From contig NZ_CP101740.1 of assembly GCF_024496245.1 (NCBI RefSeq), positions 1,735,501 to 1,799,500 of the forward strand: a stretch of 64,000 nucleotides of DNA, given 5' to 3'. The position numbers and the translations under genes are program-made. This DNA comes from Sphingomonas qomolangmaensis. Lineage in GTDB: Bacteria; Pseudomonadota; Alphaproteobacteria; Sphingomonadales; Sphingomonadaceae. Each line of letters starts with the position of its first letter. Position 1 is the first letter of the stretch. This document shows, one piece after another, positions 26,632-36,107 of the stretch. Under the pieces are notes generated by a model. The model searched no databases. It saw only the letters and a program-made list of their open reading frames with translations, and had not been told where the DNA came from.

Positions 26632-27357
26632 ATGAACCGCGTTTTGCTCAACAACGTCGATCATCACGCCATGAAGGTGGCGATCCGCAGCGGCGCCGCG
26701 TTCGGCGACTGCGCCAACCAGCTGCCGGTATTCCCTTCCGAGTTTCAGGAGCTCCAGCGCGAGTTCGCGATCGTCTTCCGCCGCAACGACGACGCGATCG
26801 ACGCCTATGTCCTGCTCGGGCTCGATCGCGACGAGAACCTGTTCCTCGGCCAGCATGGCTGGACCAGCCGCTATGTCCCCGCGGTCCAGCGCCGCGGCCC
26901 CTTCTCGATTGCACTGGCACGGCCCGAACCTGGCGGCGCGCCCGCGAACACCGACTTGATGATCCATGTCGACCTCGACGATCCGCGCGTCGGCGATCCC
27001 GACGGATTGCCGCTGTTCCTCGATCATGGCGGCAACGCGCCGTACCTCGACGAGGCCGGCGCGGTGCTGAACGTCATCTTCGAAGGAATGCAGACCGCGC
27101 CCGCGATCAACGCCGAGCTCGAAGCCGCCGGGCTGTTGAAGCCGGTGACGATGCAGATCGATCTCGACGACGAGACCCAATATGAAGTGCCCGACCTGCT
27201 GACGGTCGATCCACAGGCGCTCGCCGGGCTGTCGGGCGAGGCGCTCGAACGGCTGCACCGCAACGGGTTGCTCCACGCCGCGACGATGGCCGCCTGCTCG
27301 CTCGGCAACATCGCCGAGTTGATCGCGCGCAAGAACCGAAAGCGTGCGGCGACGTGA
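26632..27357 (+). CDS. SapC family protein
   Basis: Member of the SapC family (named from Campylobacter S-layer secretion genes; function here unknown). I chose the ATG at 26632 (MNRVLLNN, 241 aa) over an in-frame ATG 39 bp upstream. No signal peptide or membrane helix is seen, so the product is probably cytosolic. The family core is visible as FPSEFQELQREFAIVFRRND (about 38-57), LGLDRDENLFL and LFLDHGGNAPYL. It follows a TonB receptor and overlaps the next gene (GTGA), heading a SapC-cupin-halogenase trio. An S-layer role is not supported by anything in the sequence. Confidence 0.83.
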   Translation: MNRVLLNNVDHHAMKVAIRSGAAFGDCANQLPVFPSEFQELQREFAIVFRRNDDAIDAYVLLGLDRDENLFLGQHGWTSRYVPAVQRRGPFSIALARPEPGGAPANTDLMIHVDLDDPRVGDPDGLPLFLDHGGNAPYLDEAGAVLNVIFEGMQTAPAINAELEAAGLLKPVTMQIDLDDETQYEVPDLLTVDPQALAGLSGEALERLHRNGLLHAATMAACSLGNIAELIARKNRKRAAT

Positions 27358-28385
27358 CCCAGCCGATCACCGACCGGCACGCGATCGAGATTTCGGCCGG
27401 CGACCCCGCCGCGGCTGATCTCGAAGCCTTGGTCGCGGCGGGCCAGCCGGTAGTGATCCGCGGGCTGGTTGCCGACTGGCCGGTAGTGGCGGCGGGACGC
27501 AGCGGCGCCAAGGCGGCCGCCGACTATGTGCTGCAATTCTACAATGGCCGCCCCGGTACCGGCTACACCGCGCGACCCGAATTGCGCGGGCGCTATTATT
27601 ACGACGAGACGCTCACCAGCCTCGATTTCGATCGCGAACGCGTCCAGCTCGACGACTATCTTGCGCGCATCCTCGGCTCGCTCGGCGACCCCGCCGCCCC
27701 CGGCTTCTACGTCGGATCGACCGACCTCGACCAATATTTCCCCGGCTTCAGCGACGCCAATCCGCTCGCGCTGCCGGGGCCTGCCTTCGATCGCGTGCTG
27801 CGCAGCATCTGGATCGGCAACCGGACCACCGCAACGACGCATTACGACATGTCGAACAACATCGCGTGCGTCGCCGCGGGCCGCCGTCGCTTCACGCTGT
27901 TCCCCCCCGATCAGGTCGCCAACCTCTACCCCGGCCCGCTCGAACCCACCCCCGGCGGGCAAGTCGTGTCGCTGGTGAACCTCGCCGATCCCGATCTCAC
28001 CGCCTTTCCCAATTTCGCGCACGCGGCGCAGGCGGCGCAGATCGCCGAGCTCGGGCCGGGCGACGCGGTCGTGTATCCGGCTTTGTGGTGGCACCAAGTC
28101 GAGGCGCTTGATGATTTCAACATCCTGGTGAATTATTGGTGGAACGCCGCGCCGGCGTTTGCCGATACCCCGATGAACACGCTGCTCCACGCGATGCTCA
28201 GCCTGCGCGATCGGCCGCAGGCCGAGAAGGATGCGTGGGCGGCGATGTTCGACTATTATGTCTTCGGCCCCGCCACCCGCCCGGTGGCGCATCTGCCAAG
28301 GGCCGCGCAGGGTCCGCTCGCCCCGCTCGACGACATGGGCGCGCGGCGGCTGCGCGCCGAACTCTTGCGGAGGCTGAACCGATGA
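27354..28385 (+). CDS. Cupin_8 / JmjC-like Fe(II)/2-oxoglutarate oxygenase candidate
   Basis: FIH/JmjC-like double-stranded beta-helix protein with an intact iron-binding triad: His163/Asp165 in TTHYDMSNN and His247 in ALWWHQVE. FPPDQVANLYPGP and LVNYWWN match the paralogue at 15603-16619, where FPPDQIANLYIGP and LVNYWWD occur. The GTG start overlaps the SapC stop and its own stop overlaps the halogenase start (ATGA), so all three proteins should be made together. Fe/2OG side-chain hydroxylation is the expected chemistry for this fold. The substrate may be a neighbouring protein or a small molecule and is not known. Confidence 0.83.
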   Translation: MTQPITDRHAIEISAGDPAAADLEALVAAGQPVVIRGLVADWPVVAAGRSGAKAAADYVLQFYNGRPGTGYTARPELRGRYYYDETLTSLDFDRERVQLDDYLARILGSLGDPAAPGFYVGSTDLDQYFPGFSDANPLALPGPAFDRVLRSIWIGNRTTATTHYDMSNNIACVAAGRRRFTLFPPDQVANLYPGPLEPTPGGQVVSLVNLADPDLTAFPNFAHAAQAAQIAELGPGDAVVYPALWWHQVEALDDFNILVNYWWNAAPAFADTPMNTLLHAMLSLRDRPQAEKDAWAAMFDYYVFGPATRPVAHLPRAAQGPLAPLDDMGARRLRAELLRRLNR

Positions 28386-29881
28386 AGCCCGTGAAACGCG
28401 TCGTGATTGCCGGCGGCGGTACCGCCGGCTGGCTCGCCGCCGCTTTGCTGACACGCCAGATCGGCAAGCTGGTCGAGGTGACGCTGATCGAATCCGACGA
28501 GATCGGCACCGTCGGGGTCGGCGAATCGACCATCCCCACCGTGCGGGCCTTCCACACGCTGCTCGGGATCGACGAGCAGGATTTCGTTCGCGAAACCGGC
28601 GCGACCTTCAAGCTCGGCATCTCCTTCGAAGGCTGGTCGCAGCCCGATTCGCGCTACATCCATTCGTTCGGCACGCTCGGCACCTCGACCTGGATGGCCG
28701 ATTTCCACCATTTCTGGCTCGAAGCACGCGCGCAGGGCAGCAATGCCGAACTCGGCGCCTATTGCGTCGAGCATGAAGCCGCGCGCGCCGAGCGCTTTGC
28801 CGGACGGCCCGAGACGAAACTCAACTACGCCTATCATTTCGATGCCGCTCGCTACGCCCGCTTCCTGCGCGAACGCTGCGAAGCCGATGGGCTGACGCGG
28901 ATCGAGGGCCGGATCACCCGCGCCGAACGCGATCCCGAAACCGGCGACATCGCCGCAGTGGTGATGGCCGACGGGTCGCGGATCGAGAGCGATCTGTTCA
29001 TCGATTGCACCGGCTTCCGCGCGCTGCTGATCGGCGACGCGCTGGGCGTGCCCTATGAGGATTGGAGCCACTGGCTGCCCACCAACCGCGCGCTGGCGGT
29101 GCAGACCGCCGCGGTCGGGCCCGCGGTGCCCTATACCCGCGCCACCGCGCACGATGCCGGCTGGCAGTGGCGAATCCCGCTCCAGCACCGCGTCGGCAAC
29201 GGCATCGTCTATTGCAGCGACCATCTGTCAGACGATGCCGCGCACCAGCGGTTGCTCGGCGCGGTGCAGGGCAAGGTGCTGACCGATCCGCGGCTGATCC
29301 GCTTCCAGACCGGGCGCCGCGCCAAGGCGTGGGAGCATAATTGCGTCGCACTGAGCCTGGCGGGCGGGTTCGTCGAGCCGCTCGAATCGACCAGCATCCA
29401 CCTGATCATGATCGCGCTCACCCGGCTGCTCCAGCTGTTCCCCTTCGACGGCGTCAATGCCCCCGCCGCGGCGCGCTTCAACGACATGTCGCGGCGCGAG
29501 ATCGAGGGGGTGCGCGACTTCATCGTCCTGCATTACCACCTCAACCAGCGCAACGAGCCCTTCTGGCGCGCGCATCGCGAGGCGTCGCTGCCCGACAGCC
29601 TCGCCCAGCGGATCGCTTTGTTCGCCGAGAGCGCACAGGCGTTCCAGGCGAGCGACGAACTATTCACCGTCACCTCCTGGGTGCAGGTGATGCTGGGGCA
29701 GGAACTGCATCCCGCGGGGCACAACCGCGTCGCGCGGCTGATGCCGCCGGGGCGGCTCAAGGAAGTGCTCGGCAATCTGTCGGGACAGGTGGGCGCGACG
29801 GTCGCCAAGCTGCCGCCGCACCAGGCGTTCGTCGATCGGATGGTCGCGCCCGATCCGGTGCCGCTGCGCGCACGCGCCTGA
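28382..29881 (+). CDS. Flavin-dependent tryptophan-halogenase-like protein
   Basis: FAD-dependent enzyme of the Trp_halogenase family. The ATG at 28382 overlaps the cupin stop, giving 499 aa. The FAD-binding GGGTAGW (11-17), the catalytic-lysine equivalent (Lys77 in ATFKLGI), the halogenase signature GWQWRIP (260-266) and the Glu of EPLEST (Glu335) are all present, so it should be catalytically competent. No flavin reductase or secondary-metabolite genes are adjacent; instead it is coupled to SapC and Cupin_8 genes behind a TonB receptor. Halogenation of tryptophan itself is therefore doubtful. A macromolecular or indole-like substrate, or a non-halogenating oxidation, should be considered. 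Confidence 0.85.
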   Translation: MKPVKRVVIAGGGTAGWLAAALLTRQIGKLVEVTLIESDEIGTVGVGESTIPTVRAFHTLLGIDEQDFVRETGATFKLGISFEGWSQPDSRYIHSFGTLGTSTWMADFHHFWLEARAQGSNAELGAYCVEHEAARAERFAGRPETKLNYAYHFDAARYARFLRERCEADGLTRIEGRITRAERDPETGDIAAVVMADGSRIESDLFIDCTGFRALLIGDALGVPYEDWSHWLPTNRALAVQTAAVGPAVPYTRATAHDAGWQWRIPLQHRVGNGIVYCSDHLSDDAAHQRLLGAVQGKVLTDPRLIRFQTGRRAKAWEHNCVALSLAGGFVEPLESTSIHLIMIALTRLLQLFPFDGVNAPAAARFNDMSRREIEGVRDFIVLHYHLNQRNEPFWRAHREASLPDSLAQRIALFAESAQAFQASDELFTVTSWVQVMLGQELHPAGHNRVARLMPPGRLKEVLGNLSGQVGATVAKLPPHQAFVDRMVAPDPVPLRARA

Positions 29882-29882
29882 T

Positions 29883-30742
29883 CTATCGCTTGGCCAGCGT
29901 CCGCTCGAGAAACGCCACGCTGTCGTCGAGCACCGGCCCCTTGCCGCGAAACGGCTTGGCGAGCGCCATCACGACTTCCTCATGCGCCAGCCCGGGGTAA
30001 TTGCGCAGTTCGACCGGCGCGCCCGCTGCCTTCAGCCGCGCGGCGAGGTTGATCGCGTTGCGCGGGCGCACCACGGTATCGTCGCTGCTCGTCACCAGCA
30101 GCATCGGCGGCGCATCCCGGCGCGCGAAATTGACCGGCTGGGTCGCCGCCGGATCGGCCACCCCCGCCATCGCGTCGATCGAGCGCCGCGTGTCGAAGGG
30201 ATAGAAGTCATAGGGCCCGCTCAGGCCGATCCCGGCCTTTACGGTGCCCGCAGGCACCCCCTCAGCCGCGAGAAAACGCGGGTCGAGCGCCAGCATCGCG
30301 ACGGTATAGGCGCCCGCCGAATGGCCCGCGAGCGCGATCCGCTCGGGATCGCCGCCAAAGGACGCGATCGTGTCGCGCGTCCAGCGTACCGCCTGCGCGC
30401 CATCCTCGACAAAGGCGGGGAAGCGCACCGCGGGCACCTTGCGGTAATCGGGCACCACCACGACGAAGCCGCGGGCCGCCAGCGCGCGCCCGGCAAAGCC
30501 ATATTCCTCGCGCCGGCCCGACACCCAGCCGCCGCCATACCAGAAGATCACCACAGGGTGCGTGCCGCCACCGCGCGGACGCCACACGTCGAGCGTCTGG
30601 CCGTGGCTGCCGAACGCCATCCCCTGGCCCGCGCGCTCGACCCCGGCCCCGCCGCCCGCGACCGAATCGAGGCGGTTGAGCAGGGCGGGCGGCGAACAGG
30701 CCGACAGTGCCGCCGCGATCAGTGCCGGCACCGCCAGCCGGA

Positions 30743-30746
<4 letters not shown>
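29883..30746 (-). CDS. Alpha/beta-hydrolase lipoprotein (esterase, HSL/BD-FAE-like)
   Basis: Exported esterase anchored as a lipoprotein: a lipobox LSAC ends at Cys17. The alpha/beta-hydrolase core has an oxyanion segment YGGGW (about 70-74), nucleophile Ser143 in AGHSAGAY, an acid in TSSDDTVV and the histidine in GLAHEE. Carbohydrate esterases of the BD-FAE type look like this, so removal of acyl groups from xylan is conceivable given the nearby island. However, its GTG start overlaps the scoB stop, placing it in the CoA-transferase operon. It converges on the halogenase gene with 1 bp between stops. Confidence 0.82.
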
Positions 30747-31378
<632 letters not shown>

Positions 31379-31379
31379 G

Positions 31380-32237
31380 TCAGTTCGCTCCTTTGGGGGT
31401 CCAGCGCTTGTCCGCCGGAAACAGGTCGTCATAGCCGCCCGCGACGCCGGGGCCGTACATCGGGTTGGGAAGCAGGAACCAGCCCTTGCCCCATTTGCCC
31501 GCGATACCCGGCGTCACCGCGAGCGCGCGGCGCTGCTGTACGCCGAGCGCCTTGTCGTTGAAGGCGTCGGAGAAATCGCCGAGCTGGTCGCCCGCCATCG
31601 CCAGCACGCAATAGCGCTCGGCGATCGCGGTGCGGCGTGGGTCCTTGCCCGATCCGGGGGCGACATCGCCGCGCAGGAACAGCGTCTCGCCCGGCTTGGC
31701 ATCGCCCAGCCCCGCTGCGCGGAGCGCTTCTGTGGCCTGGCGCGCGAAGCGGTTCTCGCGGTTAGAATTGAACACGACCGCGACGCCCGCCGCGCGCAGC
31801 TTCGCCAGCGCATCGACCGCACCAGGGGCGGGCTCGACCAGCGTCGCACCATCCTGCTCCCAGCGCTCCCAGCGCGCCGGATCGAACGGCGGATCGCCGC
31901 GCAGCGCGGTGTCGTAATTCGCACCGGTGTTCAAAATCGCGGTCTCGTCCATATCGAGCACCACCGCCGGCGGCTTGGCACCACAGCTAGCCCAGCTAGG
32001 CGCGGTCGGTGTCGCGCCGGGGGCAAAGATTGCGGAATCAACCGCGCGACCGGCCTTGCGCGCGTCGAGCGCCGCAGCGACATGATCGACCATCCCGTCA
32101 TAGGCCTGGCGCGACAGCACCGCCGCCTCGCCCGACCCCAGCAGCCACTGATATTGCTTGGGCGGCGGCGGCGGCGCGCTCGCCACCTGCGCCGGCGCAG
32201 TCGCGCACGCCGAGAGTGCGAGAAGGCCAGCCGTCAT
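31380..32237 (-). CDS. HAD-type acid phosphatase lipoprotein (class C, P4-like)
   Basis: Surface or periplasmic phosphomonoesterase/5'-nucleotidase of the acid phosphatase class B/C HAD family. The ATG at 32237 is preceded by GGAGGGGAG. The lipobox LSAC ends at Cys11, so it is a lipoprotein. HAD motif I is LDMDET (Asp95, Asp97), and motif II lies near [11 protein letters not shown]. Length 285 aa fits lipoprotein e(P4)-like enzymes. Its stop is 1 bp from the scoB start, so it is inserted between scoA and scoB in the same operon. A paired repeat lies directly upstream. Substrate is unknown; nucleotides or sugar phosphates are possible. Confidence 0.87.
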   Translation of the reverse strand: MTAGLLALSACATAPAQVASAPPPPPKQYQWLLGSGEAAVLSRQAYDGMVDHVAAALDARKAGRAVDSAIFAPGATPTAPSWASCGAKPPAVVLDMDETAILNTGANYDTALRGDPPFDPARWERWEQDGATLVEPAPGAVDALAKLRAAGVAVVFNSNRENRFARQATEALRAAGLGDAKPGETLFLRGDVAPGSGKDPRRTAIAERYCVLAMAGDQLGDFSDAFNDKALGVQQRRALAVTPGIAGKWGKGWFLLPNPMYGPGVAGGYDDLFPADKRWTPKGAN

Positions 32238-32240
32238 CAC

Positions 32241-32370
32241 TCCCCTCCCTGAAAGGGAGGGGTTGGGGGTGGGTCTGGTCCGGGCGATACGGTCGCCGTC
32301 CACACTATCGGGTGGCCGTACCGCGAACACGCGACCCACCCCCGGCCCCTCCCTTCCAGCGAGGGGAGAG
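32241..32370. repeat. Paired C-rich palindromic repeat (inverted copies)
   Basis: Two near-identical copies in inverted orientation: 32241-32275 (CTCCCT..AAGGGAGGGG then TTGGGGGTGGGTC) and 32333-32365 (GACCCACCCCCGGCCCCTCCCTTCC). About 55 bp separates them. It is a non-coding, REP-like twin element between scoA and the phosphatase gene. An apparent N-terminal extension of the phosphatase through it is spurious. Confidence 0.75.
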
Positions 32371-32380
32371 AACCCCTCGC

Positions 32381-33097
32381 TCACGCCGCGCGCTCGCGGA
32401 CGGTGCGGAACTCGATCTTCTTGTCATAGGGCGCGCCGACGATCATCCGCTTCACGTAGATGCCGGGCAGATGCACCGCGTCGGCATCGAGCGAGCCGAC
32501 CGGCACGATCTCCTCGACCTCGGCGACGCAGATTCGCCCCGCGGTCGCCATCGGCTGGTTGAAGTTGCGCGCGGTCTTGCGGAAGATCAGATTGCCCGCC
32601 TCGTCGGCCTTCCACCCCTTGATGATCGAAAGGTCGGCACGGATGCCGCGTTCGAGGATATATTCTTCAGGCCCGTTTGGGCCATCAAAGACCTTGGTCT
32701 CCTTGCCCTCGGCCACCAAGGTGCCGACCCCGGTCTTGGTATAGAAGCCCGGAATCCCCGCCCCACCCGCGCGGCAGCGTTCGGCGAGCGTGCCCTGCGG
32801 ACAGAATTCGACCTCGAGCTCGCCCGAGAGATATTGCCGCTCGAATTCCTTGTTCTCGCCGACATAGGACGAGATCATCTTCCTTACCTGCCGCGTGCGC
32901 AGCAGCTTGCCGAGGCCCTCATTGTCAATGCCGGCATTGTTGCTGGCGATCGTCAGGTCCTTGACCCCCGATGCCTGGATCGCATCGATCAGCCGTTCGG
33001 GAATACCGCACAGGCCGAACCCGCCCGCGCAGATCGTCATGCCATCATGGAGCAGCCTGTCGAGCGCGGCTGCGGCATCGGGATAGAGTTTCTGCAT
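32381..33097 (-). CDS. scoA: 3-oxoacid CoA-transferase subunit A
   Basis: Subunit A of the CoA-transferase, partner of the product at 30743-31378. The ATG at 33097 (MQKLYPDAAAAL) gives 238 aa, typical of ScoA. The family blocks are evident: GMTICAGGFGLCGIPERLI (about 19-37), the glycine-rich CoA-binding GFGLCG, and SNNAGIDNEGLG. The intervening repeat and phosphatase gene are unusual, because scoA and scoB normally abut. It is divergent from the aspartyl-hydroxylase-like gene across a 93-bp gap that should hold both promoters. Confidence 0.92.
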   Translation of the reverse strand: MQKLYPDAAAALDRLLHDGMTICAGGFGLCGIPERLIDAIQASGVKDLTIASNNAGIDNEGLGKLLRTRQVRKMISSYVGENKEFERQYLSGELEVEFCPQGTLAERCRAGGAGIPGFYTKTGVGTLVAEGKETKVFDGPNGPEEYILERGIRADLSIIKGWKADEAGNLIFRKTARNFNQPMATAGRICVAEVEEIVPVGSLDADAVHLPGIYVKRMIVGAPYDKKIEFRTVRERAA

Positions 33098-33190
33098 GCG
33101 CGGCCTCGTGGAACGATGGAGAGATGCCGCCGTGCTTATAAACCATGTGCCATCTAGGCAACGGCGAAGCGTTGCGGCACCTTGGCTTCG

Positions 33191-34333
33191 ATGCAGCAGC
33201 GAAACGTCCTCGACAATGTCGGCGCAGCGATCGGATTGGCGCGGGCGCGCGATCTGGACGGCGCGCGCGCGATGTTGGGGCGACTCGGGGCGAGCGCCGA
33301 TCGCGCCACGGCACTTGCCTTTGTCGAACGCCAGGCGGGCAATCTTGCCGCCGAGCGCGCGGCGCTGATCGAAGCGTTGCGCCACGAACCGCGCCACCTG
33401 TCGGCATTGTTGGCGCGCGGCGATTGCGAACGGCGCGCGGGCGAACCGCGCGTGGCGGTACGGTTCCTGCGCACCGCGCTGGCGGTAGCCGCCGCGACAC
33501 CGCCGCCGCCGGCGCTTCACCCGGCGCTCCGCGAGGCGCAGGCGTTCCTTGCCGAGCAAACGCAGCATTTCACCGACACGATGGTCGCCGCGGTCGAAGC
33601 CGCGGGGCTGACGCGCGCCGACACCCCGCCGCGCGTCGCCGAGGCGATCGACCTGCTGCTGGGTCGCCGCCAGCTGTACCTCGAGCAGCCCTCGATGTTC
33701 TATTTCCCCGGCCTAGCGCAGCGCGCGTTCTTCGACCGCTCCGAATTCGCCTGGGCCTCGCAAGTCGAAGCCGCGACCGATGCGATTCGCGACGAATTGA
33801 CCGCGCTCCAGGATGTCTTCACCCCCTATGTCCGCGCCGACCCGCGCGCGCCGGCCCCCGCCAACCACCTGCTCGAACATCCCGGCTGGGGCGCCATCCA
33901 CTTGATCGAACAGGGGCGCCCGCACCCCGTGCATGCCGCGCGCTGCCCCGCGACGATGGCGGCGCTGGCGTTTGCGCCGCAGCCCGCGATCGGCACCCGC
34001 TCGCCGATGGCGTTGTTCTCGCGGCTCAAGCCCGGCACCCACATCGCGCCGCACCACGGCGTCTTCAACACCCGGCTGATCTGCCATTTGCCGCTGGTGG
34101 TGCCCGATGGCTGCGGCATCCGCGTCGGCAGCCATACCCGCCAATGGCGCGAAGGCGAGCTGCTGATCCTCGACGACAGCTTCGAGCATGAGGCGTGGAA
34201 TCGCGGCAGCTCGGACCGGGTGGTGCTGTTGTTCGAAATCTGGCGACCCGATATCGGCGAGGAAGAACGCGCCGCGATCACCGTGCTGCTGGCCGCGGTC
34301 GAGGAACAGGGCTTTGCGGCCGACGATGATTGA
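33191..34333 (+). CDS. Aspartyl/asparaginyl beta-hydroxylase-like dioxygenase
   Basis: Fe(II)/2-oxoglutarate oxygenase of the AspH family. The N-terminal ~120 residues are helical and TPR-like (repeating Ala/Leu/Arg helices such as GARAMLGRLGA and AALIEALRHEP). The C-terminal ~200 residues carry the AspH domain, with an iron-ligand histidine in HIAPHHGVFN (about 288-289) and another in SFEHEAWN (His333), plus the 2OG-anchoring arginine region in GSSDRVVLLFEIWRPD. I chose the ATG at 33191; an in-frame TTG at 33182 adds three residues. No export signal is seen. It is followed after 36 bp by a TPP enzyme gene. The substrate is unknown. Confidence 0.82.
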   Translation: MQQRNVLDNVGAAIGLARARDLDGARAMLGRLGASADRATALAFVERQAGNLAAERAALIEALRHEPRHLSALLARGDCERRAGEPRVAVRFLRTALAVAAATPPPPALHPALREAQAFLAEQTQHFTDTMVAAVEAAGLTRADTPPRVAEAIDLLLGRRQLYLEQPSMFYFPGLAQRAFFDRSEFAWASQVEAATDAIRDELTALQDVFTPYVRADPRAPAPANHLLEHPGWGAIHLIEQGRPHPVHAARCPATMAALAFAPQPAIGTRSPMALFSRLKPGTHIAPHHGVFNTRLICHLPLVVPDGCGIRVGSHTRQWREGELLILDDSFEHEAWNRGSSDRVVLLFEIWRPDIGEEERAAITVLLAAVEEQGFAADDD

Positions 34334-34369
34334 CGGTCCGATCGAGCGGGCGTTGCAGGAGAGTATCGC

Positions 34370-36019
34370 ATGACCAAGCGCACCGGCGGCCGGATCCTCG
34401 TCGACAATCTGGTAGCGCAAGGGTGCGATCGGCTGTTCCAGGTGCCCGGCGAGAGCTTCCTCGCGGTGCTCGACGCGCTGGTCGACGTGCCCGAAATCGA
34501 CGTCGTGACCTGCCGGCAGGAGGGGGGTGCGGCCTTCATGGCCTGCGCCGACGCGGCGATGACGCAGCGGCCCGGCGTGTGCTTCGTCACCCGCGGGCCG
34601 GGCGCGACCAATGCCAGCATCGGGGTCCATGTCGCGATGCAGGATTCGCAGCCGATGCTGTTGTTCATCGGCGACGTCGACCGCGGCATGCGCGACCGCG
34701 AAGGGTTTCAGGAAGTCGATTTTCCCGCGATGTTCGCGCCGCTCGCCAAATGGGCGACGCGGATCGAGGACGCCGCGCGAATCCCCGAATATGTCGCGCG
34801 CGCGTGGAACACCGCGATCAGCGGCCGCCCCGGCCCGGTGGTGATCGCGCTGCCCGAGGACATGCTGTGCGATGTGGTCGAGGCGGTCGATCGGCCGCGG
34901 ATCGAGCGCGTCTGGCAGGCCGCCAATCCCGACGACGCCGACGCGGCGCTCGACCTGCTGCGCGCCGCAGAGCGCCCCGTAGCGATCGTCGGCGGCGCGG
35001 GCTGGGACAAAGCGACCACCGGCGCCTTCGATTGCTTCGCGCGCAACTGGGGCATCCCCGTCGCAGGCGCGTTCCGCCGGCAGGACGCGATCCCCAACGC
35101 GTCGAAGGCGTGGGCGGGCAATCTGGGCTATGGCCCCAACCCCAAGCTGGTCGCGCGGATCAAGGCTGCCGATGTCGTGCTCGTCCTCGGCGCCCGGCTC
35201 GGCGAGGCGACCACCGACGGCTATACGCTGATCACCCCCGACCATCCGGGCCAGAAGCTGATCCACGTCCACCCCGATCCCGCCGAACTCAACCGCGTCT
35301 ATCGCGCCGACGTCGCGGTCTGTTCGGACACCTTCTCGTTCGCCGATGCGCTGGTGCGCGCCGACTATCCGCCGACCCCGCACGCCGGCGGAACCGAGGC
35401 GCACGCCGAATGGCGCGAATGGTCGACCCCCAAGCCGCGCGAAGGCGTGACGCTCGACTTGGGCTTATGCGTCGCGGCGATGCGCGAAGCGCTGCCGGCG
35501 GATACGATCATCTGCAACGGCGCGGGCAATTTCGCCGGCTGGTGGCACCGCTATTGGCATTATGGCGTCCAGCCCTCGCAACTCGCGCCGACCTGCGGTG
35601 CGATGGGCTATGGCGTACCCGCCGCCGTCGCCGCCGCGCTTCGCGCGCCCGACCGCATGGTCGTGGCCTTGGCGGGCGACGGCGACTTCCTGATGAACGG
35701 CCAGGAGCTCGCGACCGCGGTCCAGCATGGCGCCGATATGCTCGTGCTGGTGATCGACAATGGCGGATACGGCACGATCCGCATGCACCAGGAGCGCGAA
35801 TTCCCCGGCCGGGTGAGCGCCACGCGGCTCGCCAACCCCGATTTCGCCGCCCTGGCGCGCGCCTATGGCTGCTGGTCCGAAACCGTCGAGCGTACCGAGG
35901 ATTTCGCCCCGGCGCTCGCCCGCGCGCAGGAACAGTCCGGTGTGCGGCTGCTCCATCTGCGTACCAACATTGAAGTGATCAATCCGGCCACGACGATCAG
36001 CGCGATCCGCGCGCGCTGA
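34370..36019 (+). CDS. Thiamine-pyrophosphate-dependent enzyme (acetolactate synthase large-subunit-like)
   Basis: TPP-dependent 2-oxoacid carboligase or decarboxylase of the POX/ALS family, 549 aa. The catalytic Glu51 is in TCRQEGGAAF, and the central domain (about 190-325) is the nucleotide-like fold. The TPP/Mg2+ motif begins GDG at 436-438 and runs to DNGGYGT. The usual NN pair is replaced by DNGG, seen in several non-biosynthetic members. No ilvH-type small subunit follows, so branched-chain biosynthesis is unlikely. Possible roles include acetoin formation or a 2-oxoacid decarboxylation; the reaction is not decided by sequence. Confidence 0.8.
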   Translation: MTKRTGGRILVDNLVAQGCDRLFQVPGESFLAVLDALVDVPEIDVVTCRQEGGAAFMACADAAMTQRPGVCFVTRGPGATNASIGVHVAMQDSQPMLLFIGDVDRGMRDREGFQEVDFPAMFAPLAKWATRIEDAARIPEYVARAWNTAISGRPGPVVIALPEDMLCDVVEAVDRPRIERVWQAANPDDADAALDLLRAAERPVAIVGGAGWDKATTGAFDCFARNWGIPVAGAFRRQDAIPNASKAWAGNLGYGPNPKLVARIKAADVVLVLGARLGEATTDGYTLITPDHPGQKLIHVHPDPAELNRVYRADVAVCSDTFSFADALVRADYPPTPHAGGTEAHAEWREWSTPKPREGVTLDLGLCVAAMREALPADTIICNGAGNFAGWWHRYWHYGVQPSQLAPTCGAMGYGVPAAVAAALRAPDRMVVALAGDGDFLMNGQELATAVQHGADMLVLVIDNGGYGTIRMHQEREFPGRVSATRLANPDFAALARAYGCWSETVERTEDFAPALARAQEQSGVRLLHLRTNIEVINPATTISAIRAR

Positions 36020-36041
36020 TCTTCCAAGGATGAACCCCACG

Positions 36042-36072
36042 AAAAAGGCCGCCCCGGTTTCCCGGAGCGGCC
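36042..36072 (-). terminator. Terminator for csbD-type gene (possibly bidirectional)
   Basis: Stem GGCCGCCCCGG / CCGGAGCGGCC (36047-36057 with 36062-36072, one mismatch) and a TTTC-type loop. On the minus strand it is followed by TTTTT, which suits termination of the CsbD transcript. It also lies 27 bp after the TPP-enzyme stop. Confidence 0.78.
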
Positions 36073-36107
36073 CAATCGTTTCGCGTTACCTGAAGTAACG
36101 CTGCAGG

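Noticed and set aside
26632..27357. S-layer secretion role for the SapC-like protein
   Set aside because: Only the family name suggests this; there is no signal peptide, no S-layer gene and no type I secretion gene nearby.
32238..32384. Upstream extension of the acid phosphatase (334 aa)
   Set aside because: It would be encoded by the palindromic repeat. The internal ATG at 32237 has a ribosome-binding site and begins a proper lipoprotein signal.
33713..35404. 563-aa minus-strand ORF
   Set aside because: It is antisense to the AspH-like and TPP-enzyme genes and has the composition of a shadow frame; no motif was found.
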